The notes beneath the pieces are model-generated. The model had not been told where the DNA came from and made no database searches. It saw only the letters and a list, made by a program, of their open reading frames with translations. Positions 17,256 through 26,616 of a stretch of 40,633 bases of DNA are shown here, piece after piece. The position numbers and the translations under genes were made by a program. The stretch is from an uncultured Bacteroides sp. (lineage in GTDB: Bacteria > Bacteroidota > Bacteroidia > Bacteroidales > Bacteroidaceae), in the NCBI GenBank assembly GCA_947176775.1, contig CAMWRY010000003.1:1-40633 (forward strand), in the 5' to 3' direction. The first letter of the stretch is position 1. Each line of letters opens with the position of its first letter.

Positions 17256-19574
17256 TTAGTGTATTTCTATTTCATCTATCGCCAACTCACTCTGTGCCCC
17301 CTCATTGTAGTATCCCTTAGGACACAGGCCGCCGCTCAGCAACTCCAGACGTACAAACGCCGCTTCCGCCTCCGGGAATGAGACGGATATGGGGAAACGG
17401 GTTCCTTCCGTCAAAGTGAAATCATAAGCCGGCTCTTTACTCCCCACCGGCACAAAGGTCTCTCCATCCGCAGAGAGGGAAACGCCTATCGCCCGAACCG
17501 GCCATATCGCATTGACCGGACGCCACAGGGAAGAGAGCGCTACCTCCTTGATTTTTTGCGGTTTTCTGAGTTGCACCACAATCTGCACACTGTCCTGATA
17601 GAAACTAATCCAGCGCCGCATATCACGGGCATATCCACGACGGCCGTCCGTCAGTCCGAAACCCTTATTCAGATGTTCCCAGCCTGCTTCCGGGCGGCAA
17701 GTATAGCTGCATCCGGTAGCCTTATTGACGGCAAAACTCTTATGAGTCACCTTCCCCAATGGCTTGCCATCTCTGTAGACCGCCGCATAAAGGGTAGCAT
17801 CCTTGTCCAATGGTACAGGGGCTTGATACCGGGAAGAAGCATTCGTGACCACCGAATCGTTCACCGCATAGTAAATCTCAGCATCGGGACAGAAGGTTTG
17901 CAAAGTCACCTCGTAGGTCTGACGGGCATCGTTCCACGCACCAATCAGGTTTGCTTCGTAGAAATTGCGGCAGGCATTGACTCCGTAGTCATCCAGCCGG
18001 CAAAACTCTCTGTCCAGCCTCCGGGCAAATGAACCGAAGTCTTTATGTTCCGGCTGTGTCCATTGCACCTCTGCCATGGCCAGCAGACGGGGGAAAGCCA
18101 TGTACTCGAAGTATTCGGGAGTCTGTATATACTCTCCCCAGATGTTACCTTGCACACCGATGACATACGTTTGCTCTTCCGGCGTCAGTGCGGCAGGAAG
18201 GGGATTATATCCGTACACCGTATCCAGCGGAAGATAACTGCCGATGGCCAACGGAGCAAATTCCGGGCTTTCCTGATAATGGTCCAGATAGCATTTGGCA
18301 CCGGGTGTCATAATGACCTTGTGCCGCTGACGGGCGGCCTCAATGCCTCCCTCCTCTCCACGCCATGACATCACGGTGGCATTGGGGGCAAGTCCTCCCT
18401 CCAAGATTTCATCCCAGCCGATGATGTCCCGTCCCTTGCTATTCACAAACTGCTCTATCCGATGGATAAACCAGCTCTGCAAAGCTTCTTCGTCCGGCAA
18501 GCCTTCCCGTTTCATCAGGTTTTGGCAATGGGTGCACTTCTTCCAGGCTTTCTTGGGGCATTCGTCGCCGCCAATGTGGATGTAGTGGCTGGGGAAAAGT
18601 TCCATGACTTCCGTCAAGACGTCTTCCAGGAATTCAAAAGTGTGTTCTTTGGGACAATAGACTTCATCAAAGACATCGAAATAATCGCGTACCACATACG
18701 TCTTCCCCAGTCCGCACGAAAGTTCGGGATAGGAGGCCAGTGCGGCAGAGGCATGCCCAGGCATCTCTATTTCGGGGATAACCGTGATGAAACGGTCAGC
18801 AGCATACTGCACGATTTCCCTTATCTCTTCCTGTGTATAGTAGCCTCTTTGCTCCTTACCGTCGTAACGCCGTGGATAGTAGTAGTCGGAATGGCCTACT
18901 TGCGTCTGCTTGCGGTAAGAGCCTATCTCGGTCAATTTCGGATATTTCCTGATTTCGATTCTCCATCCTTGGTCATCCGTCAGATGGAAATGGAATTTGT
19001 TCAGTTTGTAGAACGCCATCAGGTCGAGGAATTTCAGCACCTCTTCTTTGGGCAGAAAGTTACGGCCTACATCCATCATTGCCCCCCGATAAGGAAAACG
19101 GGGAGCATCTTCTATCGTGACGGCCGGAATCACCAGCGGCTGTTCCGGCCTGCGATGGGCATCATAAATATCCGCCGGCATCAATTGCAGCAAGGACTGG
19201 ACACCGTAGAACAATCCTGCTGCGGTGGCATTGGAAGTTATCCGGATGCCTGCACCGGAAACCTCCAACGTATAAGCCTCATCGGGCAAAGGGTCACGGA
19301 TGGCCAGAGTGATGTCGGCTTTCTCTGTTTCCGCCACACGTACCAAGACGACGGAAGTTCCTTTCAAAGCGCTCTCCAGATAACGGAATACCTTCATCGG
19401 AGCCTCTGCGGAAGAGACGGCCACTTTGGTTTCACCTTGCAAGATATATTCTCCTTGCATCAAGTGTATGTCATTCGGCATCGGTATGATACCTCCACCG
19501 AGAGCCGTATCACTCTGCCCTCCGCAAGAGCAGAGAAAAAGGGATGCAGCCAGTAACCAATATACTATCTTCAT
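17256..19574 (-). CDS. GH20 beta-N-acetylhexosaminidase lipoprotein
   Basis: The 772-residue protein starts with a lipoprotein signal (LFLCSC), then a GH20b alpha/beta domain, then the catalytic barrel from about residue 155. The catalytic Asp337-Glu338 pair is in HIGGDECPKKAW; the Asp positions the substrate acetamido group and the Glu is the acid. The C-terminal part carries a chitobiase-type domain and an F5/8-like domain near residues 640-770. Such enzymes remove terminal beta-linked GlcNAc or GalNAc from N-glycans or other host glycans. It sits between the GH63-like and metallophosphoesterase genes with short gaps (59 and 15 bases). Confidence 0.95.
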   Translation of the reverse strand: MKIVYWLLAASLFLCSCGGQSDTALGGGIIPMPNDIHLMQGEYILQGETKVAVSSAEAPMKVFRYLESALKGTSVVLVRVAETEKADITLAIRDPLPDEAYTLEVSGAGIRITSNATAAGLFYGVQSLLQLMPADIYDAHRRPEQPLVIPAVTIEDAPRFPYRGAMMDVGRNFLPKEEVLKFLDLMAFYKLNKFHFHLTDDQGWRIEIRKYPKLTEIGSYRKQTQVGHSDYYYPRRYDGKEQRGYYTQEEIREIVQYAADRFITVIPEIEMPGHASAALASYPELSCGLGKTYVVRDYFDVFDEVYCPKEHTFEFLEDVLTEVMELFPSHYIHIGGDECPKKAWKKCTHCQNLMKREGLPDEEALQSWFIHRIEQFVNSKGRDIIGWDEILEGGLAPNATVMSWRGEEGGIEAARQRHKVIMTPGAKCYLDHYQESPEFAPLAIGSYLPLDTVYGYNPLPAALTPEEQTYVIGVQGNIWGEYIQTPEYFEYMAFPRLLAMAEVQWTQPEHKDFGSFARRLDREFCRLDDYGVNACRNFYEANLIGAWNDARQTYEVTLQTFCPDAEIYYAVNDSVVTNASSRYQAPVPLDKDATLYAAVYRDGKPLGKVTHKSFAVNKATGCSYTCRPEAGWEHLNKGFGLTDGRRGYARDMRRWISFYQDSVQIVVQLRKPQKIKEVALSSLWRPVNAIWPVRAIGVSLSADGETFVPVGSKEPAYDFTLTEGTRFPISVSFPEAEAAFVRLELLSGGLCPKGYYNEGAQSELAIDEIEIH

Positions 19575-19633
19575 AATGTTCAGAATAACAGGTAACGAAT
19601 AAAAAGCTTTTCAAGCCCTATCTAAACAGACTC

Positions 19634-21238
19634 TTAATAAGTATGTTTACCGGACGTCACATGTATCTTTTTCTCTTTTCCGCCATAGCGTACACATAGT
19701 TCAAAGTCTATGTTGGAATCAATGCTGATGCGAGGTTCATCGTTGGCCGAACGGCGTGCCTCTGCCTTCAGACTGATTACTCCTTCCGGACCGAAAGGAT
19801 AACGTTCTATCCCGTTCGCCTCTGTCAGATTCATATCCCAGACTATCTGTTTCTTGGCATAATCTCCCCGGATGCCGATAATGAACTCTATCAGTTCGGC
19901 AATGGGGGGAAGTCCTGCCCAGCCCACAAAATTGTCTCTTGCCATAAATCCGGGGTCGGCACTCTCGGGTGCATAATACTCCCAGAAAGTTCCTGTCTTC
20001 TTATATACTTCCAGCACCTGTGCATAATGGTTCAGACAAATCTCGCGTGCCAATTTACTATACCCTTTCTGCATGAGACCCTGCATCACCATGTAATTGG
20101 TGCCCGGCCATACGCCGCCTTGCCAGTAACGGCCGTTCTCCTTGTACTTGGGATTATCGGCCGACAGGGAAGGAACGCGGTGCTTGCGGTTGAAAGTAGC
20201 CGGGTTATCCAGTTCTTTCACCATGCGATCCAGTTGTACAGAATCCAGCACATCCGTAAACAAAGCCCAGTAAGCACCTACGCCCTTGGTCTTGCAAAGC
20301 GAACCGTCGGCATACTGGTCGTAAAGGAAACCGGTCTCCTCATCCCACAGGTTGTCATGGATATATTTTCCCAACATCTTGGCCTCATCCTCAAATTCCT
20401 CTATCTCTTGCCAGCGCTCCAGATAAAATCCCATTTCAAGCAACAAGTTGGCTGTAAACAGTTGTTGCAGGTTAGTATCCAGCCAAATCATGTGTCCGTG
20501 GCTGTAGATAGGGCTATATTCCGAAGGAACACGGGGCATATTATCCATACCGGTTCCCCATCCGCTCGACCAATAAGTGCCATTCCGCCACGTATGATTC
20601 ATTTTCAACCATTTATAATAGGCGCAAAGCACCGGAAATATCTTATGCAGGCGTTCCGTATCTCCAAACTGATGGAAATAGACCATTTCACACCACGGCA
20701 TCAGGTTGGGACCGGTGCTTACGGGGTCATACCGCTCGAAACAGTCAGCACCGTCGGCCTTAATCTCGCGGCAGATAAATCCGTCGGGATGCTGCTTGGC
20801 ATAAAAATTGTTCAACGTATTCTGGAAGGGGAAGAAACGGGTGCCATAACGGGCAAACATCAAGATGAAGGAGGAGTCCCACATAAAGATGTTGCCATTG
20901 TAGGCCGTATCCAGGTAGCTTGAGACAAAGCCCGACCCGGCTTGTGGAGCACGGATATTACCGATGGCTATTTCCCATGCCTTCCAATACATCTCAAGTT
21001 CCTTGTCATGTCCGCTCCAGATGGGGTTGGGAAGAATCTGCCGGGCTTCCTCGAAGCTTTTTGGCTCAATGGTTTCAGGCTTGGCCACGCGATACTCGTT
21101 TTCAGTGACCAACGGTTCCTTAACATACGTATTCTTGTAAGGCAAATGATATTTCTCGTCATTGCCGCAACTCTGGGCCTTCAGCAAGGAAACGGCTGAA
21201 AGGGAAAACAGAGTTGCCAATAAAACTGGTTTCAGCAT
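19634..21238 (-). CDS. Secreted six-hairpin glycosidase, GH63/GH37-like
   Basis: A signal peptide (1-21, ending SLLKAQ) is followed by an (alpha/alpha)6-barrel protein of 534 residues in all. It resembles the MGH1/GH63/GH37 group: MWDSSFILMFARYGTRFFPF, WSSGWGTGMDNMPR, GRYWQGGVWPGTNYMVMQGL and TFWEYYAPES are typical substrate-site blocks. Members act on alpha-glucosides or alpha-mannosides such as trehalose, the glucose cap of N-glycans, or mannosylglycerate. I cannot pick the substrate; the GH92/GH20 context favours N-glycan or mannoside. It lies 16 bases after the alkaline phosphatase gene, within the operon. Confidence 0.85.
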   Translation of the reverse strand: MLKPVLLATLFSLSAVSLLKAQSCGNDEKYHLPYKNTYVKEPLVTENEYRVAKPETIEPKSFEEARQILPNPIWSGHDKELEMYWKAWEIAIGNIRAPQAGSGFVSSYLDTAYNGNIFMWDSSFILMFARYGTRFFPFQNTLNNFYAKQHPDGFICREIKADGADCFERYDPVSTGPNLMPWCEMVYFHQFGDTERLHKIFPVLCAYYKWLKMNHTWRNGTYWSSGWGTGMDNMPRVPSEYSPIYSHGHMIWLDTNLQQLFTANLLLEMGFYLERWQEIEEFEDEAKMLGKYIHDNLWDEETGFLYDQYADGSLCKTKGVGAYWALFTDVLDSVQLDRMVKELDNPATFNRKHRVPSLSADNPKYKENGRYWQGGVWPGTNYMVMQGLMQKGYSKLAREICLNHYAQVLEVYKKTGTFWEYYAPESADPGFMARDNFVGWAGLPPIAELIEFIIGIRGDYAKKQIVWDMNLTEANGIERYPFGPEGVISLKAEARRSANDEPRISIDSNIDFELCVRYGGKEKKIHVTSGKHTY

Positions 21239-21254
21239 GGGAAACAGGTATTGA

Positions 21255-22397
21255 TTATAGTTTAAGCAATTTCTTTATCTTGTCGAAGATGGCCGTATTC
21301 TCGAAGATTCCGGTAAACTCCTCTGCACCGGGACCGAAAGCGTACACCGGTACCATCACGCCACTATGACTGCCCGTTGAGAACTTGCATACAATCTTGC
21401 CCTCTTTCAGGTCGCCATCTACCAGCGTAAGGCCGCCTGTCTCGTGATCGGCAGTCACCACAACCAGTGTTTCACCATCCTTGGCTGCCCATTCGTAAAT
21501 GGCTCCGATAGTCCGGTCGAAGTCATGCGTCTCCTGCATCAGCAAGTCCAGGTCGTTGAAGTGTCCGTAGTCGTCCAGCTGCGAACCCTCTATCATCATA
21601 AAAAATCCTTTCTTGTTTTGATTGAGCAACTCAATGCCTTTCAAAGAGGCACGTGCCAGCAAGTCGCCCCGTTCGGCAGGAAGCGGCGTATCTTTCGGAT
21701 AGGGCACGGCAAACACTTTACCACTCCCGATGGCAGCCAGTTCATCCCAAGTACGCGGTGTCTGGAACCCCTTCGCACGCAGTTCCTGGAACAAATCGCG
21801 TCCATCCTTCCGGTTTTCAAAGAATTGTGCACCACCACCAAACACATAATCGGCCTTGCAATCCACATAACCGGTCACCACATCTTCCTCAGCATCCCGA
21901 TCCTTGTTATGGCAACAGAAATCGGCAGGCGTGGCATCCCACAGGCGGCAAGTCACAGCAAGTCCGGTAGACTTGCCTTTTTCCGAAGCCAAATCAATCA
22001 AAGATTTCAAAGGACGGCCTTCCGTATCTACTCCTACGTAATGATAGTTGGTCTTCTGTCCGGTGGCAATGGCTGTCCCACCGGCTCCTGAATCGGTAAT
22101 CAGCTTGTCAGCACAATATGTCTTAGACAATCCCACCGTCTGACAGTTATCCAAGAAGAGTTTGCCCCGATTGGCTGTCCATGCAGAATACACGTGCATC
22201 AGACTCATACCGTCGCCAATCATCAGAATCACATTTTTCACTTTCTTGCCTTGGGGTGGAGTTATCTTGGTCACCTCATAAGGTTGTTGTAATACATAAG
22301 TCTGCTCTTTATCACGGCGGTCTTGTGCCCAAGCATTCATCGGCAGTAGTCCTATCAGCAGACCTGCAAGAATACTGCTCTTCACTATACTTTTCAT
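21255..22397 (-). CDS. Periplasmic alkaline phosphatase
   Basis: The 380-residue protein has a signal peptide (MNAWAQ end) and the alkaline phosphatase core: MIGDGMS with metal ligand Asp62, TDSGAGGTAIATG with nucleophile Ser103, TADHETGGL, and the late GSHSG histidine. It hydrolyses phosphate monoesters in the periplasm using two zinc ions and one magnesium. It is shorter than E. coli PhoA (471), as is common in this branch. Being inside a glycosidase operon, and not a phosphate-starvation locus, it probably works on phosphate from glycans. The lead gap to the EEP gene is 38 bases. Confidence 0.93.
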   Translation of the reverse strand: MKSIVKSSILAGLLIGLLPMNAWAQDRRDKEQTYVLQQPYEVTKITPPQGKKVKNVILMIGDGMSLMHVYSAWTANRGKLFLDNCQTVGLSKTYCADKLITDSGAGGTAIATGQKTNYHYVGVDTEGRPLKSLIDLASEKGKSTGLAVTCRLWDATPADFCCHNKDRDAEEDVVTGYVDCKADYVFGGGAQFFENRKDGRDLFQELRAKGFQTPRTWDELAAIGSGKVFAVPYPKDTPLPAERGDLLARASLKGIELLNQNKKGFFMMIEGSQLDDYGHFNDLDLLMQETHDFDRTIGAIYEWAAKDGETLVVVTADHETGGLTLVDGDLKEGKIVCKFSTGSHSGVMVPVYAFGPGAEEFTGIFENTAIFDKIKKLLKL

Positions 22398-22435
22398 TGT
22401 TATTCTTGTTTATATTACCTATTTTCCTACCATAA

Positions 22436-23302
22436 TTATTCTACTGTCACCAACACCGGAGCATGGTCGGACAGGAAACTGTTATTCTCCATCTCGGCCA
22501 ATACGCCATACTTCACTACCTTCAACCCGTTGCCCACAAATACATAGTCTATCAGCGGACGTTGTTCGTAGGGAATGCTCCCGAAGTCATGGAAGCTCCA
22601 TGACGGGCCGTAAACCAAAGCAGACACCTCACGTGCATCCGTCAGATGCCCTGGATCTGCCGGGTTGGTAATGTGCTTGATGACATCCGATTCCGGAGTA
22701 GAATTGAAATCGCCGGTAACGACTATCGGCGCCCCATTGCTCAACTCCTTCACTTTATCCAAAATCAGACTGATTCCTTCACGGCGTGCCGCAACACCCA
22801 CATGATCCAGATGCGTATTCAAAGCAAAATATTCCTTACCGGAGCGTTTGTCTTGCAGTTTCGCCCACGAAGCCACGCGCTCGCAAGCACCGTCCCACCC
22901 TTTGGAACCGGCTACTTCGGGAGTCTCGCTCAACCAGAACGTACCGGAGTCGATTACCTCAAACCGCGTTTTCTTATACCAAAGCGCGCTGTATTCTCCT
23001 TTTTCCTTACCGTCCTCGCGGCCTACGCCTATCACTCCATATTCGGGAAGGCGTTGCTGCAAATCCTGCAACTGATTGTGCAATACTTCCTGTGTGCCCA
23101 CAATGTCCGCATCATAAAAACGAATGGCATTGGCTGCACGTTCTTTCCGGTACTGCCAGTTGTTCAGACTATCGCCCGGATTGTCATAGCGGATATTGAA
23201 AGACATCACATTCATAGATTCCTGCACAGCAGGCATAGTCTGCTTCCCCTGCCCACACGATACGAGCAATAAGGGAAAAAGCAATAAAGTTATTTTCTTC
23301 AT
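22436..23302 (-). CDS. Endonuclease/exonuclease/phosphatase-family lipoprotein, possible sugar phosphatase
   Basis: A lipoprotein signal with lipobox LVSC (Cys16) anchors a 288-residue EEP-fold enzyme. Its motifs are complete: MSFNIRYDN (Asn36), GTQEV (Glu72), LNTHLDHVG, GDFNSTPESDV and the final SDHAPVLV with the catalytic Asp-His. EEP enzymes split phosphodiesters or phosphomonoesters using magnesium or calcium. From memory, a related Bacteroides thetaiotaomicron protein in a yeast-mannan locus (BT3783) acts on phosphorylated mannose, so a mannoside phosphatase role is a fair guess next to GH92. It lies 15 bases after GH92. Confidence 0.85.
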   Translation of the reverse strand: MKKITLLLFPLLLVSCGQGKQTMPAVQESMNVMSFNIRYDNPGDSLNNWQYRKERAANAIRFYDADIVGTQEVLHNQLQDLQQRLPEYGVIGVGREDGKEKGEYSALWYKKTRFEVIDSGTFWLSETPEVAGSKGWDGACERVASWAKLQDKRSGKEYFALNTHLDHVGVAARREGISLILDKVKELSNGAPIVVTGDFNSTPESDVIKHITNPADPGHLTDAREVSALVYGPSWSFHDFGSIPYEQRPLIDYVFVGNGLKVVKYGVLAEMENNSFLSDHAPVLVTVE

Positions 23303-23317
23303 GGTAATTTATTTTTA

Positions 23318-26251
23318 TTATTTCACATACAATGCAGAAGAAGGAATCGGAGTAAGTTCCTGTGCCGAAGGCAATTTCCAAGCCCAACTTAAGGACTCTC
23401 CTTCGTAGTCCTCAAAATAATAGAGTTTATAAGGATGGAAGCCTTTTCGCAAAGCAATGGCTCCGGTAGCAGGAATAGCAGCATGAGAACCGTCGTTATT
23501 CACCACCATTTCATCACCGATATACAGCACACTACCATCATCCGAACTGGTCATGAATGTGTAGATGCCGTCCTCCGGTACCTCTATCAGACCAGAAAAG
23601 ATATATCCGAAGTGGTCCTCCTGTCTGGCATTCGCAATGGACGGTTCCGGCATGACTCCCGTATCCAGCAGAGGAGTCTTTTCCATATCGGCTACCTTCT
23701 GATAAGTGCCTTCATAATATCGGTAAGAGGTACCGGCCTGTACAGGATGTACGGCAAGTGCCGGCCTCATCTCTGCTTTGGTGGCCAGCATAGACAGGGT
23801 ATGGCTTGCACGGAATCCCTCCTTAAATCCTTTTACTTTGATGAGAGTTGTCTTGTCCAGTTCAAACGGCTTTTCATAAAGCGGTGACTGCTGTGTCGGT
23901 TCGCTTCCATCCAGCGTATATCTGATTTCAGCTCCTGCCGTCGCCGTACCCAATGCCACTGTAATCTTGTCCATAAACAGATTCAGGTCTTTGTCTACAT
24001 AAGGAATGGATACGACATTTTCCTTCGTATAAGAATAAGGAGCCGATTCGGCAGAAATACCTCGAGCCATTTCCGGTTTATCAGTCAGCGTAAAACGTAG
24101 TTCACCACCCTCCATCAATTGGGAGTAAGTAATAAAATTACGTTCTATCGGCTTTCCATTCAGTTCTACTTTATCTATATAGACATTCTTTTGCGGATTG
24201 TTGGCCAATATAGAGAGCGTCTTTCCGTTTGTCAGTTTCACCACTGCTTTCTCAAACAGCGGAGTGGTCAAGGCAAATTCATTGCTACCGGGACATACGG
24301 AATAAAATCCCAGACTTGAAAGGATATACCAGGCCGACATCTGTCCGCAATCTTCGTTACCGATAATGCCTTCGGGAGTCGGCGCATACATTTCGCGAAG
24401 CAACCGACGAGTCATCTCTTGTGTCTTCCATGGTTGTCCTACGTAGTCATACAAATAAGCAATATGGTGACTGGGTTCATTGCCATGTACATACTGACCT
24501 ATCACACCGGTGATGTCCGAAAGCTCTCCTTCCAACTTCAAGTCCGAAGAGAAGATAGAGTCAAGTGCCGCAACAAACTCCTCTTTGCCGCCAAAAAGCT
24601 GCATCATGCCATTCACATCATGAGGCACGAAGAAACGGTATTGCCAAGCAGTAGCCTCGGTATAGGCACGCCCCACCGCCAAGGGCTTGAAGGGTGTTTC
24701 CCAGTTGCCATCCATCCGTTTGGGACGGAAAAACCGGGTAGCCCCATCGAACACGTTCACATAGTTCTGCGAACGGGCCATGAATGTTTCATAAATTTCT
24801 TCTTTTCCCATCTCCTGTGCCATACGGGCTATACACCAATCGTCGTATGCAAACTCCAGCAAGCAGGATATGGACTCCCTCTTGATGTTCGAGGGAATAA
24901 AGCCGTTCTGCACATAGTAGTCCGCTCCTTTTTCATTTTTTTCAGCAGAAACTACCATTGCTTCCAATGCCTTTTCCGCATCAAACCCACGAATACCTTT
25001 CAAATAGGCATCGGCAATGACGGAAACAGCATGGTAACCAATCATCGTTCCTGTTTCTCCGGCTGAAAGGGGCCAGATGGGAAGTTCGCCCGAAGCATCG
25101 TAAATATCAAGGTAAGCGTTTATCATATCGTTCACCAAATCGGCATTGACCAGTGTCATCAATGGATTCCACGTCCGGAAAGTATCCCACAAGGAGAAAG
25201 TGGAATAGTGCTTCTTGCCCTCCGGCATCCGGCCTATGGTCATGTCGTGCCGGCGATACTCACCGTTGACATCGCTCACTACATTCGGCACCACCATCGA
25301 GTGATACAGAGCAGTATAGAAATTCTTCAAGTCGTCCGTACGACCGCCTTCCACCGTAATGACAGAGATTGCTTCTTCCCAAGCCGAACGGGCAGCAGTA
25401 CGCACAGCCTCAAAATCAAAGCCCTTCACTTCTGCTTCCAGGTTCTTGTGGGCATTCTCTTCACTCACCACGGACAGTCCCACCTTAACTACCAATGGCT
25501 CATTTCCTGCTTCGGCAAACGTAACCACTGCCAGTAAATCGGTACCGGATATCCGAGCCTCTGCAGGCATCGGTTTCTTGTCTTGTATGAAACGGACCAT
25601 GCGGAATGGTTCCGAGAACTGTGCCACAAAATAGACATACTGATTGTCGGTCCATCCCCTGGTTCTACGCATACCGGTTATTTCATTAGCTGCCGTCTGT
25701 TCCAGCGTAGCTTCATAAATATGTTCGTTATCCAGCAAATGTGCCAAATCTATGATGACAGACGCTTCCTCTCCGGCCGGAAACGTATAGCGGTGCATAC
25801 CCACATGTGACGTAGCAGTCAGCTCTGCTTGGATGCCATCTTCTTTCAATAGGACGGAATAATATCCGGCAGATGCCTTTTCTTCTTTGTGGTTGAAAGC
25901 AGCAGGCTGATAAAGGTGTTCAGCAGACAGGTCCAGCTTCTGTGTTGTAGGACGAAACAGGATATCACCCAAGTCGATACAGCCCGTGCCGCTAAGGTGA
26001 GTATGCGAAAATCCTTTCAATGTCGTATCGTCATAATGGTAGCCGCTGCAAGCATCCCAGTTTCCGACACGTGTATCCGGACTTAGCTGCACCGCTCCAA
26101 AAGGCACCGTAGCCCCCGGATAGGTATGTCCATGAAAACCGGTACCGATAAAAGGATCTATGTAATCAACAGGAAATTGCAGTTTGTCAGCCGTGCAAGC
26201 GCCACACACCATGCACACAAAAGCCACATATATTAATTGTTTCAGTTTCAT
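23318..26251 (-). CDS. GH92 alpha-mannosidase lipoprotein with C-terminal PA14-like module
   Basis: GH92 enzymes are calcium-dependent exo-alpha-mannosidases that trim N-glycans and mannan. The protein (977 residues from the ATG at 26251; an in-frame TTG lies one codon earlier) has a lipoprotein signal with Cys19 in VCGAC. The GH92 N-terminal domain begins DPFIGTG and continues GATVPFGAVQLSPDTR. The (alpha/alpha)6 catalytic domain includes NEDCGQMSAWYILSSLGFY near residue 675. A chitobiase-like segment (TLDGSEPTQQSPLY) and a PA14-like module with SSDDGSVLYIG follow at about 800-975. It is the first gene of the operon. The ICE is inserted 36 bases upstream, at the -7 box. No SusC/SusD genes are in the window. 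Confidence 0.95.
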   Translation of the reverse strand: MKLKQLIYVAFVCMVCGACTADKLQFPVDYIDPFIGTGFHGHTYPGATVPFGAVQLSPDTRVGNWDACSGYHYDDTTLKGFSHTHLSGTGCIDLGDILFRPTTQKLDLSAEHLYQPAAFNHKEEKASAGYYSVLLKEDGIQAELTATSHVGMHRYTFPAGEEASVIIDLAHLLDNEHIYEATLEQTAANEITGMRRTRGWTDNQYVYFVAQFSEPFRMVRFIQDKKPMPAEARISGTDLLAVVTFAEAGNEPLVVKVGLSVVSEENAHKNLEAEVKGFDFEAVRTAARSAWEEAISVITVEGGRTDDLKNFYTALYHSMVVPNVVSDVNGEYRRHDMTIGRMPEGKKHYSTFSLWDTFRTWNPLMTLVNADLVNDMINAYLDIYDASGELPIWPLSAGETGTMIGYHAVSVIADAYLKGIRGFDAEKALEAMVVSAEKNEKGADYYVQNGFIPSNIKRESISCLLEFAYDDWCIARMAQEMGKEEIYETFMARSQNYVNVFDGATRFFRPKRMDGNWETPFKPLAVGRAYTEATAWQYRFFVPHDVNGMMQLFGGKEEFVAALDSIFSSDLKLEGELSDITGVIGQYVHGNEPSHHIAYLYDYVGQPWKTQEMTRRLLREMYAPTPEGIIGNEDCGQMSAWYILSSLGFYSVCPGSNEFALTTPLFEKAVVKLTNGKTLSILANNPQKNVYIDKVELNGKPIERNFITYSQLMEGGELRFTLTDKPEMARGISAESAPYSYTKENVVSIPYVDKDLNLFMDKITVALGTATAGAEIRYTLDGSEPTQQSPLYEKPFELDKTTLIKVKGFKEGFRASHTLSMLATKAEMRPALAVHPVQAGTSYRYYEGTYQKVADMEKTPLLDTGVMPEPSIANARQEDHFGYIFSGLIEVPEDGIYTFMTSSDDGSVLYIGDEMVVNNDGSHAAIPATGAIALRKGFHPYKLYYFEDYEGESLSWAWKLPSAQELTPIPSSALYVK

Positions 26252-26286
26252 CAAGACAGATTTTTAATTACCTTTTTGTTTTCTTC

Positions 26287-26296
26287 GCAAAGTTAC
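26287..26296 (-). other. ICE left junction (attL core)
   Basis: The minus strand reads GTAACTTTGC, which fits GTANNTTTGC, the 10-bp sequence known to be shared by CTnDOT and its target sites. A 5-bp coupling sequence lies next to it, so the exact switch from element to chromosome is within a few bases of 26282-26296. The right junction is outside the window. Confidence 0.8.
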
Positions 26297-26319
26297 TACA
26301 AAAAAGTGAAATGCGGAAA
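26288..26319 (-). promoter_or_regulatory. Promoter of the glycan operon, overlapping attL
   Basis: On the minus strand TAACTTTG (26295-26288) is an exact TAnnTTTG -7 box lying inside the att core, 36 bases before the GH92 ATG. With a 20-base spacer the -33 position reads TTTC (26319-26316) in place of TTTG, and it lies in ICE sequence. The original -33 region and any activator site were therefore replaced when the element inserted. Confidence 0.55.
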
Positions 26320-26492
26320 GATATAGTGATAGAATTGAGTTACAAGGGTTTTGGTTGAAGTGGCGATAATCCGTGAAGCCATTACAATCCCTGCCGAAGC
26401 CAAATCCTGACGCCGCTACGTTACTTGTTCGTAACCATGCCCGAAAATGCGACAAACGGGTACGAATAGCGAAACAAGGCTCTAAGGAATAG

Positions 26493-26510
26493 TGAGTTAT
26501 CCATAACTCA
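26493..26510. promoter_or_regulatory. Perfect palindrome in the attL-int region
   Basis: TGAGTTAT-CC-ATAACTCA has 8-bp arms and a 2-base centre, about 107 bases before the int start. It may be a protein-binding site for int control or for assembly of the recombination complex. The rest of the gap 26297-26616 has repeated GTTAC pentamers and no gene. Confidence 0.45.
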
Positions 26511-26587
26511 TGCGAAAAATCAGGTTACGGAAAAAGATTGCGCCGTTCCTCCCCGTTTTGCGTACCAACACCGGACTCTTCACCAAC

Positions 26588-26595
26588 TAATTTTG
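26588..26595 (+). promoter_or_regulatory. -7 box of int
   Basis: TAATTTTG is an exact TAnnTTTG match 21 bases before the int ATG. A TTTG at 26557-26560 is too far for a normal -33 element (27-base spacer). Confidence 0.4.
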
Positions 26596-26616
26596 AACCT
26601 AAAAAAATTAAGGACG

